A DNA stretch of 64,000 bases from Hormiphora californensis (taxonomy: Eukaryota > Ctenophora > Tentaculata > Cydippida > Pleurobrachiidae): contig CM035356.1 in NCBI GenBank assembly GCA_020137815.1, forward strand, positions 5,428,145 to 5,492,144, in the 5' to 3' direction. A program made the translations under genes and the position numbers. The notes beneath the pieces were generated by a model. That model did no database searches, was not told the origin of the DNA, and worked only from the letters and a program-made list of their open reading frames with translations. How positions within the stretch are numbered: position 1 is the stretch's first letter; the number at the start of each line of letters is the position of its first letter. Shown here piece after piece: positions 11,646 through 30,200 of this stretch.

Positions 11646-12637
11646 AATTTAAAAAAATATTCATTAGTTTTTTATGAGTTTTGCGGGTATTGGACACGGG
11701 TCGCCTGCTTCAGAGTCGGAGCTGCTAACCGTTGCACCATGGAAGAGGTGCTACTTTTACAATTCAAGAGACTATAAATCGCGCGGGACTTGTAGAGCCG
11801 CGCGAGTTGGAGTCAGAATCAACAAGTATGGAGTCGGAAGAGTGAGAGTCATTTTATATGGAGTCTAAATACTGATTACTGGTGACGTCACGCACATTAT
11901 AAAGGGGGTAGGGGGAGATCATGGAGCCGCCTGGAGTGTCTTTTCACCATTCAAATGCATGCTTCTCTCTCAGGTCTCATTTGACAAGTTACTAGCGCTG
12001 ACAAGGGCCATGATACGTTTACAAGGCAAGGCGCTGACAAGGGCCATGATATGTTTACAAGGCAAGGCGCTGACAAGGGTCATGATATGTTTACAAGGCA
12101 AGGTGCTGACAAGGGCCATGATATGTTTACAATACAAGGCGCTGACAAGGGCCATGATATGTTTACAAGGCAAGGCGCTGACAAGGCAAGGCGCTGACAA
12201 GGGCCATAATATGTTTACAAGGCAAGGCGCTGACAAGGGTCATGATATATGTTTACAAGGCAAGGCGCTGACAAGGGTCATGATATATGTTTACAAGGCA
12301 AGGCCCTGACAAGGGCCATGATATGTTTACAAGGCAAGGCGCTGACAAGGGCCATGATATGTTTACAAGGCAAGGCGCTGACAAGGGCCATGATATGTTT
12401 ACAAGGCAAGGCGCTGACAAGGGCCATGATATGTTTACAAGGCAAGGCGCTGACAAGGGCCATGATATGTATACAAGGCAAGGCGCTGACAAGGGCCATG
12501 ATATGTATACAAGGCAAGGCGCTGACAAGGGCCATGCTATGTTTACAAGGCAAGGCGCTGACAAGGGCCATAATATGTTTACAAGGCAAGGCGCTGACAA
12601 GGGCCATGATACGCAAGCACTTACTGCTTAGAGCTCT

Positions 12638-12692
<55 letters not shown>

Positions 12693-13683
12693 TTTCGTTC
12701 TCTCTCTCTCTTTCCCTCGTTTTTAGTTCGACTTTTTCCCTATTCTAACTCACGAATTCGACTTGGAGTTCACGCCCGAAACTCCAAGACTTTTGTGTAT
12801 GGGATATGACGACTTATTAAATGCCGCCTTTACCTCATATCAGAATAAGGGCAGCAAAACTGACATTAAAGTGAGAGAGAACAGCAGGGATTTTCACAAA
12901 AAGTTATCTGGATACTCCTTGATGAATGATGGCTAACTAAAACCGCATGTCTCTAGCATGTTTTTGAAAATCGAGCTAACACATGCGAGACGCACTATAA
13001 TGGGCGTAAATTCATATATTGTAAAGTCCATTTTTATTCAACTGTTCACCCCTCAACTCGTGCGCGTGCGATATTTTAATTTACGCTGCGCGCGCTACAC
13101 GTTAACATGTGATAAACGCGCAAAACAATTCCGCGCACGACTTTGGGGGGTGAACAGTTGAAAAAAAATGGACTTTACATGCAGTTCGATGCTAGAATAG
13201 TTTTTTCTGCAAGTTCAACTTACCTCGGAACCCTTGTGGGACATGTGTTGTTGCAGTGAGGTGTATGGGACGAGGACGTCCACCCAGTCATCATTCTCTC
13301 CAGTCGACTCTATTGCAACAACAGGACCCTCAACCTCTGTTGCTGGCGTGGGTGATAGTGTCTGTAATATTGTTAGTGTTACCACCTAGCTATGAGTATT
13401 TTGATAAATATTAAAAATATTTCGTTGCTTTACCTCTACTTAATTTCTATTTACATCTCTACCAGGAGATCTATTAGAGAGGGATTGTATACGCCATGAT
13501 ACAAATTAAAATCCCTCTCCAATCTCACAAATCTAATAATCTGGTACCGGACAATAGATATAATATCGGAATATCACATCTCAGACTCACCTCATTATTA
13601 GTTAGAATATTCTCACGTTTAATCTCACTGACAATTTCATCAAACAGCTCATTATCATCTTCGTATTCAACCGGAACATCCAT
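7716..13683 (-). CDS. C2H2 zinc-finger protein, seven fingers (paralogue A)
   Basis: Probably a nuclear DNA- or RNA-binding protein; target unknown. Six exons join in phase to 419 codons: 13591-13683 (ATG, acidic), 13224-13361, 9638-9862, 8788-9006, 8511-8671 and 7716-8139 (stop TGA). C2H2 fingers lie at about residues 155-176, 184-205, 213-234, 242-263, 270-291, 314-335 and 349-370. Finger 3 is completed across the exon 4/5 junction and finger 5 across the exon 5/6 junction, each giving exact C-x2-C-x12-H spacing, which validates both splices. Exon 2 carries D-D-W-V-D-V-L-V-P, matching paralogue B. The tail is acidic. The gene lies 148 bp upstream of paralogue B on the same strand, so the pair is a tandem duplication. 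Intron 2 (9863-13223) was enlarged by a Penelope-like element, a minisatellite and a MITE. Confidence 0.85.
8166..8425. repeat. Foldback element with near-perfect hairpin
   Basis: Outer arms GGGAATGCAC...CAATTGAATTG (8166-8195) recur inverted at 8399-8425. Within, 8218-8316 is a nearly uninterrupted inverted repeat: ACGACCGTGGGAAAA, a (GATA)-like and AGAGAGA stretch, then the complement back to TTTTCCCACGGTCGT. It lies in intron 5 of zinc-finger gene A. Confidence 0.85.
9010..9445 (-). repeat. Minisatellite of 3' splice site plus half a zinc finger (gene A, exon 4)
   Basis: Six extra copies of a 60-90 bp unit upstream of the true junction at 9006. On the gene strand each has a C-rich pyrimidine tract, CACCAG or CTAG, then about 33 nt of exon 4 coding F-R-C-T-E-C-Y-A-G-F-T, the first half of finger 1. 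One copy has an internal duplication (CCATAGGC). Confidence 0.92.
9997..11253 (+). CDS. PLE reverse transcriptase C-terminus plus GIY-YIG endonuclease (truncated)
   Basis: An open frame of 418 codons with no stop. Residues ~50-110 hold the RT catalytic motif Y-V-D-D and the downstream palm/thumb segment ending I-A-F-L-D-L-S-I-T. A proline-rich linker spans ~205-235. The C-terminal third has C-N-C-I-L-H...C-N-T-R-N-V-V-Y-Q-A-T-C followed by Q-Y-I-G-A-T-A-R-P-L-R-E-R, then N-E-H and G-K-H-L-V-K-E-H: the GIY-YIG nuclease with its Cys/His residues, diagnostic of endonuclease-bearing Penelope-like elements. RT motifs A and B are absent, so the copy cannot be autonomous although its frame is intact, which suggests recent insertion. 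The first ~40 codons may be terminal-repeat sequence rather than protein. The first ATG is arbitrary. Confidence 0.88.
   Translation: MPTLRGWFHRPRHHDDWSGGHWVTSKLVSRVSSGAYAEIIVDFTYRRAVLNMEDHRKPLYIGTYVDDSNSLWRTPEDAQMFLRKLNNVWGEGQLSFTIEEPRNRTIAFLDLSITITKEGNITHQMFQKETHSGAYLPFSSHCEMKTKLNIISTETRRVLSLCSSIDLAWPHLETLRQNLVKSGYPLTRVTTTISEEVSKHKHTTTHSTPPTQPSPSNPTSPLPSPPPHPPSPNPAPDPKFVLKIPYVNEALTRKFKSSVARTGIPIRVVTTSGRTVKSEVKAALCRKLAPEPPCNCILHQADIPCNTRNVVYQATCRRCSQQYIGATARPLRERVNEHESSQRLGNDRSSLGKHLVKEHPEAVTGRRSVRDYENFLNNFDFKVHSRGRDALETFLKENIAIEREHPSLNDCQQNGFMF
11383..11441 (+). ncRNA. Hammerhead ribozyme motif of the PLE
   Basis: Core CUGAUGA at 11400-11406, stem II GACAC (11408-11412) with GUU loop and GUGUC (11416-11420), then GAAAC at 11421-11425. 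AACA just before the core can pair with UGUU after it (stem I). GAAAC runs into GUUU, so AAACGUUU is self-complementary, giving the very short or dimeric stem III reported for PLE hammerheads. One extra G precedes stem II. Position and sense strand match its known place in PLE terminal repeats. Cleavage is inferred, not shown. Confidence 0.75.
11617..11645. repeat. (GA)n microsatellite
   Basis: Pure AG dinucleotide tract of about 14 units after two inverted copies of the 36-bp minisatellite unit (11546-11615). Confidence 0.9.
11676..11747 (-). pseudogene. tRNA-Gln(CTG)-like pseudogene or SINE head
   Basis: On the minus strand TTCCATGGTGCAACGGTTAG followed by CAGCTCCGACTCTGAAGCAG and GCGACCCGTGTCCAATACCC resembles tRNA-Gln: the D-arm/A-box TGGTGNAANGG, an anticodon loop with CTG, and a B-box-like T arm. 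The anticodon stem and T arm no longer pair well and the B box departs from GGTTCGAATCC, so I call it a decayed copy. It could be the head of a tRNA-derived SINE. Confidence 0.55.
11995..12612. repeat. 36-bp minisatellite in zinc-finger gene A intron 2
   Basis: About 17 copies of GGCAAGGCGCTGACAAGGGC followed by CATGATATGTTTACAA, with one truncated unit near 12180 and a few point variants. Two further copies in reverse orientation lie at 11546-11615, next to the PLE. Because 36 is divisible by three, long low-complexity open frames occur on both strands; they are not genes. Confidence 0.95.
12636..12720. repeat. (CT)n microsatellite
   Basis: Interrupted CT tract following the 36-bp minisatellite. 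Confidence 0.9.
13020..13179. mobile_element. MITE, 160 bp, ~32-bp TIR
   Basis: TGTAAAGTCCATTTTTATTC at the left is matched inverted at the right; TIRs continue to CAACTGTTCACCCC. The interior is rich in GCGCGC. No coding capacity. It lies in intron 2 of zinc-finger gene A, close to exon 2. Confidence 0.8.
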
Positions 13684-14050
13684 CTTGACATATCCCCTTT
13701 CTCTCTCTCGTTACATTTTAGACCATCTACATTGCTGATTGTGTAGAGACGGTATATAACGAACTACAATGTCTGGGAAACTATGATAATCAATAATCAT
13801 CGGTTTACTTCAAATACATCCAAGTGGCAATTGAAATCTTGGAATGCAGGGGAACTGAAAAACTATCCTTGCACCGATTGGCGTTCTTTTCAACTTGGTC
13901 TCGAGCCTGATACGAAGTCTCAAGCACTAACCTTAACCTGAACTCCGGCCCAGGCCCCAGCCTGCAGCAGCCCTAACCCTAGAAAATCGGGAGTGACGAC
14001 ATTCGGAAGTTCCGAATCGGAACGCCCTGATTTGAATGTTTCCCGGCTGG
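13684..14050. other. Upstream region of zinc-finger gene A
   Basis: No coding sequence recognised. It should contain the promoter and 5' UTR of the minus-strand zinc-finger gene A, since the next gene (GFRP) lies on the other strand. No TATA box or clear CpG cluster seen. Confidence 0.35.
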
Positions 14051-14180
14051 ACTTAAAGTGCGTTTCAAACGACTTGACCTGAGATTCCTGGAAATTCAGG
14101 ATTTCCCCTTTGTAAATACACGCGCAATGCGCCAAATTCCAAGAATTACGGGTCAAGTCGCTTGAAACGGACTTTAAAGT
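14051..14180. repeat. Small foldback (TIR ~28 bp)
   Basis: ACTTAAAGTGCGTTTCAAAC...GACC at 14051-14079 is repeated inverted at 14149-14180 (GGTCAAGTCGCTTGAAACGG...). About 70 bp separates the arms. It abuts and slightly overlaps the larger foldback to its right. Confidence 0.75.
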
Positions 14181-14655
14181 GAGAGTGGACCGAATCAGAA
14201 TTGGACAAGTTTGTTGTAGGTAGTAGAGATTAGCTTTCTGAGCATTTTGCGTTTTTGCCGCTCAAAATCGACCCACCCATCACTGAGATATTTTTGTTAT
14301 GTTGGGAGAATTCCTGCTGGATCAGTATTTAACAAACATGATAGAAACAATCCTTGTGTTTTACTAACACATTCTTTATATCTTTAATATGCTGGCTTGC
14401 ATTGCCCTGCTTCTGTGCATGGACATGTCAACCTCACTGCTTATATTCAGAATGTGTTAGTAAAACACCACGATTGTTTCTATTCTGTTTTATACATACT
14501 GATTAAACAGGAGTTCTCCCAACATAACAAAAATATCTCAGTGATGGGTGGGTCGATTTTGAGCGGCAAAAACGCAAAATGCTCAGAAAGCTAATCTCTA
14601 CTACCTACAACAAACTTGTCCAATTTTGATCCGGTCCACTCTCACTTTAATATAG
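14164..14655. mobile_element. Foldback/MITE with ~205-bp inverted arms
   Basis: Arms 14164-14375 and 14447-14655 are inverted copies containing TTAAAGTGAGAGTGGACC, ATTGGACAAGTTTGTTGTAG, GATGGGTGGGTCGATTTTGA and TGTTAGTAAAACAC, separated by a ~70-bp loop. No coding capacity. It is the largest structure between zinc-finger gene A and the GFRP gene. Confidence 0.85.
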
Positions 14656-15709
14656 CCGTTAAAGTAAAATGGATTAAAAGCCAAAACTAAAAAGGCTCCC
14701 ACTTGAGTTTTTAGAAATTTCCAACGGCACAGCCAGGGGCTGTCCCATGTCCGCTGAGCGTGGGTCTTGGCCACGGTAGCTACTAGCTCCTACCAGTGGA
14801 ACCCCCACTGCGGGGTCTAGACTCTAGTGGTAGAGCCAAGGCAGGGTATACTTTTTTAAGACCTTTTACACCACCTGAATGTGTGTTAAAAGAAACAACA
14901 AGTCGGCACCGTCGTGTCTGAACGACAAAAAAGACCTGAAAAAGACCGAAAAAATAACGAGGGAAAAAGGAAAAAACTTAACAGAAAAAATAACAAAGCG
15001 TTGCACTCTTGGAGCTCCATGGAGGCTCTTGAACTTTATTATGGTTCACTATGCGTCGCAATTAATGTAACGCGCGAATTTAAATAATGAAAGCGCTGCC
15101 AAAAATATACTTTCTTAAGCCGCGCGCTGAAATTTTGTCATTCGCGTTCGAAGATTTTTCGTCAGAAATCCAGATTTTTTCCGCTTTGTTTTCAGAAATC
15201 CAGAATCGCCAAAATCTTCGCCCAAATTTTCCAATGTGTATGTAAGAAGTGGAGCAGGGCTCATTGATGCCTCTGGTACTCTCCATATCGGAAGTTTTTG
15301 CTGGAGAGATGGGGAAGGTTTCGCCAAAACCGGGTCGAGAAATTTCACGGTGAAAAAAATCCGGTTTAGCGAGTCGAGTGTGAAAGGTTAGATAAGTAAT
15401 TAAGTTAGAATGTCAATTCAAAAGCTAGTTAACAAGTGTCATGTGAGTTAGCTTAGCTATGTGAGAAGTATATTGACAGCAAGATTGTATGCATCTCACA
15501 TTACATTATGACCCTGTCGGCTGTCAGAGCATTGGCGCGGGAACTGTGGTCAGAGCATTGGCCTGCACTGACAGTTATGGCCAAGAGTTGATCCTGTTGA
15601 CAGTGACACGTGAAATGATAGGGCAGAGAAACACAGCATTATGAATACATAATGCAATAATTCTTGTATTAGTTTCTAGGTAGCAGGTTGAATTGGTTTT
15701 GTTTAGCAA
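14656..15709. other. Intergenic region upstream of the GFRP gene
   Basis: No gene recognised. It includes two copies of GTCAGAGCATTGGC (about 15526 and 15551), a motif that recurs near 32130, 59190 and 63155. The last bases before the GFRP ATG, TTTTGTTTAGCAA, could be a 3' splice site of a 5' UTR intron. Confidence 0.35.
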
Positions 15710-15997
15710 ATGTCAAACTATCCCGAGTTTCTTATCCTAACAACTGCCATCAATGTGAGAACTGGTCCAACATACTGCGGGGGAGAAGAGAAAGACCCCA
15801 GATTCATGGGAGAACTCGGCTGTAAACTGGTAACCTCGACATCCCAACTTGGATCCATGATTTACCAGTCCCCAAAGGATATAACAGAAGTCATGGGGAA
15901 AGCTTCATTCTTGGGTTACAAGGTTATCAGTACATCGGGATTAGGACAAACTTTTATTGTTACTATGCAGCGTGACCCAACTAAATATCAATTTTAA
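15710..15997 (+). CDS. GCHFR: GTP cyclohydrolase I feedback regulatory protein (GFRP) homologue
   Basis: GFRP binds GTP cyclohydrolase I and mediates feedback inhibition by tetrahydrobiopterin and stimulation by phenylalanine. The 95-codon frame shows the family landmarks in order: L-I-x-T-x-I near the N-terminus, G-P-T-Y-C-G-G-E-E-K-D-P, M-x-x-L-G, and the C-terminal G-Y-K-V-I-S-T-S-G-L-G-Q-T-F. It is about ten residues longer than the vertebrate protein, from a longer central loop and a few tail residues. The whole protein is in one exon, whereas mammalian GCHFR has introns, so this may be a retrocopy or simply intron-poor. A 1.9-kb DNA transposon starts 24 bp after the stop, so the 3' UTR and poly(A) site probably lie in transposon sequence. 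Confidence 0.88.
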   Translation: MSNYPEFLILTTAINVRTGPTYCGGEEKDPRFMGELGCKLVTSTSQLGSMIYQSPKDITEVMGKASFLGYKVISTSGLGQTFIVTMQRDPTKYQF

Positions 15998-16022
15998 TTT
16001 TGTGAATTGTGACCAGTGAATA

Positions 16023-17940
16023 CCGCCTGGGCCAAAAAAAAACGTGGGGTACGCCGAGCCTCATATCTCCCAAATCGTAACTTCTATCACTCTGATATTT
16101 TGACACAATTTTTGTATAACTACTCATTCGAGGAATCCGGAGTTTCAATTTCTAAAACTTCAAAATTCATTAATGAACTCAATTTTTCAATTTTCGGGTT
16201 TTTCGAGGTTTTCTCTTGTTTATATTCAATTTTATTCTGAAAAATGACCGCCATGCAATAGAACAACTAACAACAAATGGCAATCTGCATTTTTATTAAA
16301 ATTGAATCAAGTTTAGTGGGTGAAATAAACAATATAAAACTGTTCATTTTTACCGAAAATCGATTTTGACCCGTTTTGACGAGAAATCGGTAATTTCAGG
16401 CGCTAAAAATTGGTAAGGCCATTGCACTTGATCAATGTTGATATTAGCCGGAATTTAAGCTCTCTATCTCAAAGTTCATTTTTCCGACTGGAATGAATCC
16501 TGAATGAACTTGAAAACAGGAATGCTTTTTCAACCCGGAATTTCACAGTCGTCTTTGGGTATCGATTTCCTTTCAAACGCGACTAATTTTAGCTCAATTG
16601 GCCCACCACAAGAGACACAGTGGCTAGTTTTCTAACCCTAGGTCTGGTCATGTGACCCCCATTGAGACGCTAGTGTCATTACGAAGTGCCAATAAGCAGG
16701 TGTAACTGTCGAGTATCACGTATCACATCTGCTAATGAGGACGGTGTACCGATACAGCGTCCGTTAGAATGTAAGTTCTCTTGCTAACACGTCATAATTT
16801 GATGGGGATCACATGACCCAACCTAGGCTCGGTAAACTGGTCACTGTGATTCTTGTGGTGATCCAATTTTAAAGCTCAAACTGGTCGCGTTCCCGGTGTC
16901 CCAGGAGTTTATTTTGGCCGGGAATGGCCGTTTTCATGTGGCCGATTTGGCCGATTTTTTCGTTTTTGATTTTTGACCAATTAGGTTCAATTATGGCCAA
17001 TTAGGGTACTTTCTTGACCCCTGAGCACTTTAATAAGTAGCTCACGTGATTCAGCGTGCAAAAATAGGTGGGTTTAGTGCCTAAGCTTGATTTTTTGATG
17101 AAATTTCAATTTTCGGTCTTTTTGACCGAAATATTCCTGTTATTCCCCCCCTATTCCCCCTTTTTACAGGTAGATTTTGGCCGAAAAGCCGAAATATTCC
17201 TCCTCTGAGAGGAAGACTGAAAAAAGTGGGAAACAATTTGATAATAAACTTAAAATGACATAAACCGACATATTTCGATACGCTGAATCACGTGAGCTAC
17301 TTATCAAAGTGCTCAGAGGTCAAGAAAGTGCCCTAATTGGCCATAATTGAACATAATTGGTCAAAAATTGAAATTTCATGAAAAATATCAAACAATCAAA
17401 GCTTGACCACAAACCCCACTAATTTTGGTACGCTGAATCACGTGAGCTACTTTTTAAAATCCTCTTATGCCAATTAAGGGTGCTAATTGGCATAATAGGA
17501 TGTTAATTGGTGATTCTGAAGGATGTATTATGGCTATGCCATTACCCACTATCCCCACTAATTTTGGTACGCTGAATCACGTGAGCTACTTTTTCAAGTC
17601 CTCAGATGTGAAAAAAGGGCCGAAAATCGGCCATAAGACAATTTGGCCGACGGGAATGGTATTCCCGTATTCCTCTATTTGGGACACCGGGGTCGCGTTC
17701 GAAAGAAAATCGATAGCCAAACAAATTTGTGAAACTTTGGTACCGAAATATGGTCCCATTTTGATGTTCATTCAATGTTCATTCGGGCGAAAAAAATGAA
17801 CTTTTATCTAGAGGGCTGAAACTCCGGATTCCTCGAATGAGTACCCATACAAATATTGTGTCAAAATATCAGAGTGATGGAAGTTAAGATTTGGGAGATA
17901 TGAGGCTCGGCGTACCCCACGTTTTTTTTGGCCCAGGCGG
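16023..17940. mobile_element. TIR DNA transposon (non-autonomous), ~1.9 kb with nested insertion
   Basis: Ends CCGCCTGGGCCAAAAAAA and complement, flanked by TA (16021-16022, 17941-17942). TIRs extend beyond 150 bp and share ATCACTCTGATATTTTG and TACTCATTCGAGGAATCC with the element at 1185-2277, to which the interior is homologous in the opposite orientation. No transposase frame is seen. An 800-bp second element interrupts it at 16892-17691. Confidence 0.85.
16892..17691. mobile_element. Nested 800-bp TIR element with 8-bp target duplication
   Basis: 12-bp perfect TIR CCCGGTGTCCCA, flanked by GTCGCGTT duplicated at 16884-16891 and 17692-17699. Removing it restores continuity with the 1185-2277 relative. 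The interior holds several copies, in both orientations, of a GCTGAATCACGTGAGCTACT motif and long AT-rich spacers. Eight-bp duplications suggest a hAT-like mobiliser; no transposase present. Confidence 0.85.
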
Positions 17941-18069
17941 TACTTTAAATGCTACTAACAATAATGACGTACTATCCATTTTTTAAAACTTGTGCGATTT
18001 TATACTGTTTGTTTCTTCATAACCCTCCTTGTTATACAATATGCCCTCTCTCTACAATAGCAGTTTCAC

Positions 18070-26990
<8,921 letters not shown>

Positions 26991-27286
26991 GACAGAGAGG
27001 GTAAATCGTGTCCAATGCCCCGTTCCATTATAACCTCCAACATCCAAGACCATTATGTATCGGGGAGAACAGAGAGGAGACTAAAATTAAAACAAAAAGC
27101 TAATAAATATATTCAGCAACAATAGCAAAAATGTTATTCAAAACAATAAAACATCGCAAATCAGCAGTTAGTGTATTCCCCCCCCCCCTCTCACTATCTC
27201 TATATCTATATCTACCTCTCTCTTTCTTTATCTCTCTATCTACCTCTCTACCTATCTTTATCTCTATCTGTAAACTCTCGTTACTT

Positions 27287-30200
27287 TTATTGTTTATGCA
27301 TATGTTCAATGACAACGCTCAACTTCCTCCTCCCCTCCATCTCGTGTTCATTCCGGGTTGTATTACTATTCTGGCTGACAAGAGCCGGAGTGCTATCCTC
27401 ACTCCTGAACAGCCTCCTGCTCCTGACAAATCTCCTGAAGCTTCCCACCCGCCAGAAGAAGACAAGAGGGTTAATGGCTGCCCGTAGCACCGTCGGAACT
27501 TCAAACACTAAAATCCAAGCATAATACTTCATAAACTTGTCGTCGGAGTGTAATTGATGATAATAATCATAAACAGAGATCCCCTCCTCTGTCTCATTCA
27601 TGTTGTCCATGTAGACTTTGATGAAGTAAAGCTGCCGGAGGAGATATATAAACATGGGAGTGTTGAACACTAGGTATAATCGTGGTGACCATGACAACTG
27701 TAACGCTCGCTGACTTGTGGGTGGAATTAGTGCCATTCACCTCTTTAGCCCGGTCCCCCTGCTCGTTTCAGATAGATCAGTGATAGGACTGCCGAGATGG
27801 CGATGGGTGGGAAGGGTGCAGCCATGATCCCCGCCCAGATAACATTTTTAATCAGTTCATTGTGGACCGCCCCGCTCGGAAGGAAGTTCTTTCCCGCGGA
27901 GAACCAGGTCCAGTTCAGGTTGGGAGAATCGGCCGTTGCACCGTACAAAACACACACACCCTGCAATGAGGGTGGGGGTGAGTGGAAGATACAATTAACC
28001 TGTAACTAAGAAATGGTTGTGCTGGATAATAACAGGATAATTATTGGATAATTACAGGATGATTATAATAGTGTACCTTGTACAAATTAAAAACAACGGA
28101 AGTTTTTAAGGTCTATACACATGTTTCATGATGCCCCACGAGTGTACCTTGTATGGATTGAAGAATGCCATTAGCATGTTATTACCCATAAGGATAGCCC
28201 ACACGACCACAACCAGTACGAACCAGAGACAGGATGGTAGCCAGGATCCCAACATGGGTAACTTCCTCCGGGCGTTCATAATCAATGCCAACCTGAAGTT
28301 ACAAACTGAGGTTACCACGTACAGTTACCTTGGTTACCTAAGGAAGCAGCTGGTTACCATGGTTACCTAAGGAAGCAGCTGGTTACCTTGGTTACCTAAG
28401 GAAGTAGCTGGTTACCATGGTTACCTAAGGAAGCAGCTGGTTACCTCGATAAGCTGAGGATGGCGACCAGGACGATGGAGGTCATTAGGAGTGATTTGGC
28501 AATCACTGTCCATATGTTACACACGATATCATTGAATAACACTAGGTAGGGGCTGATTCGAGATGGCGTGAAGAGTACTTGAACCACGGGCAGGTGTAGA
28601 ACACACAGAAGGGAGTCAATTGCGCTGATCAGGAAATATAGCCTGGAATGGGAAGGAGGGGTTAAAATATTTGGTTATTGTCCTTTATTGTAGCCTTCCT
28701 ATATGTATATCAATAAGTACAAATCGAACCCACTTTATAAAGTCTATACTAAATAGTACTAAAACTTTATAAGAACTCTTTAGACTTTCTAATTGTCTCA
28801 GAATCCTGAACGAGACTGATAATATATAAGTGCTTTTTTATTCTTAGCGTACTTGCTTTAGAGAAAGATTTAGGGGGGTTAAAATTGAATCGAGTGCAGT
28901 GCCCGAGAGAAGATGAAATGATCTGCGTACTGCATAATATTCTACAGAGAGAGCCCCCCCCCCCCCCCCCCCACCCCCCTTAGAGAGCCAACGGAGATTC
29001 GGCTAATGATCCGGCCCAAAAAGGGGCGAATTCAACAATTTACCCCAAAAAGGGGGTGAATATCATATAAGCTAACTACCTGTACAAGTGTTGTATCACT
29101 CATAATTTCCCTGTCACCTGCACAGCTCAAACTCACCGGCATCCCAGAATATTATTGGTTATACGATCGAAGTTACCCCTATATTCATATTTCATCCCCA
29201 AGAATAATTAAAAATTAACTGAGCTAGAGTGAACGGGTATGTGGCAGATACCTCTATAGTAAGAGCTAGGGAGTGAAAAGTTGACATATCTGAGTACCCC
29301 CACGTACCCCTGTCCTAGCAAACAATATTTCAAGAGAATTGGAAAGGGTGAGAGAATCAGGAGAGAGGAAAGAGGCGACAATCGACATCGTACACTGTGG
29401 CCGTATAACACTGTGTGGTTGATTGAGACTGGAATATATATTTCAAATTGGGTGAAAACTATAGCATCTTGCGACTTCAAATTTTGAGTAACAAGGTTGC
29501 CATGGCAACTGGAGTGGTAACTATGGGGACTGAATTGTTGAAATTCATTCGAAAGTATTAACACACTTCCACTGGAAGTTCATAAAGTGTGAGCAACAGC
29601 TTTACAGCTTTGGGCACATAAAGTGTTTTATGAAGGAGCACCGTCGCGTAGAAACGCACTGAACGAACGGCCACTTCGACGTTCATCTCCAAATTATAAT
29701 AGAGACTAGCGCACCCATTGGGTGCGCCTCAATATAAGGGCTTTTTGTTAACCCACCCGGCTTCGCCGGGTGGTTCTTTTCGCCCCTTTAAACGTTAATA
29801 ACACGGTTGCCATGGCAACTGAATTGGTAACTATGGTGACTGGCCTGTTAAAAGTCATTCGAAATATTGAGAAACTTCCATTGGAAGTTCCAAAAGTGTA
29901 AGCAACAGCTTTACAGCTTTGGGCACATATAGTGTTTTATGAAGGAGCACTGTCGCTTAGATACCGCTGAACGAACGACTTCGACCACGACGTTCATCTC
30001 CAAATTATAATAGAGACTAGCACACCCATTGGGTGCGCCTCAAGTAAGGGCTTTTCGGGTGGTTCTTTTTGCCCCTTTCAACGTCTATAAAACGGTTGCC
30101 ATGGCAACTGAATTGGTAACTATGGGGACTGACATGTTAAAAGTCATTCGAAAATATTAAAAAACTTCCACTGGAAGTTCCAAAGTGTGAATGACAGCTT

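Noticed and set aside
11995-12612. CRISPR-like regular array
   Set aside because: Units are contiguous identical repeats without unique spacers, in an intron of an animal gene.
11970-12631. Several 90-190 codon open frames on both strands
   Set aside because: They are a 36-bp minisatellite read in every frame; the unit length is a multiple of three. No conserved domain.
14720-14850. Possible tRNA gene
   Set aside because: Some tRNA-like words (TAGTGGTAGAGCC) but no cloverleaf could be formed.
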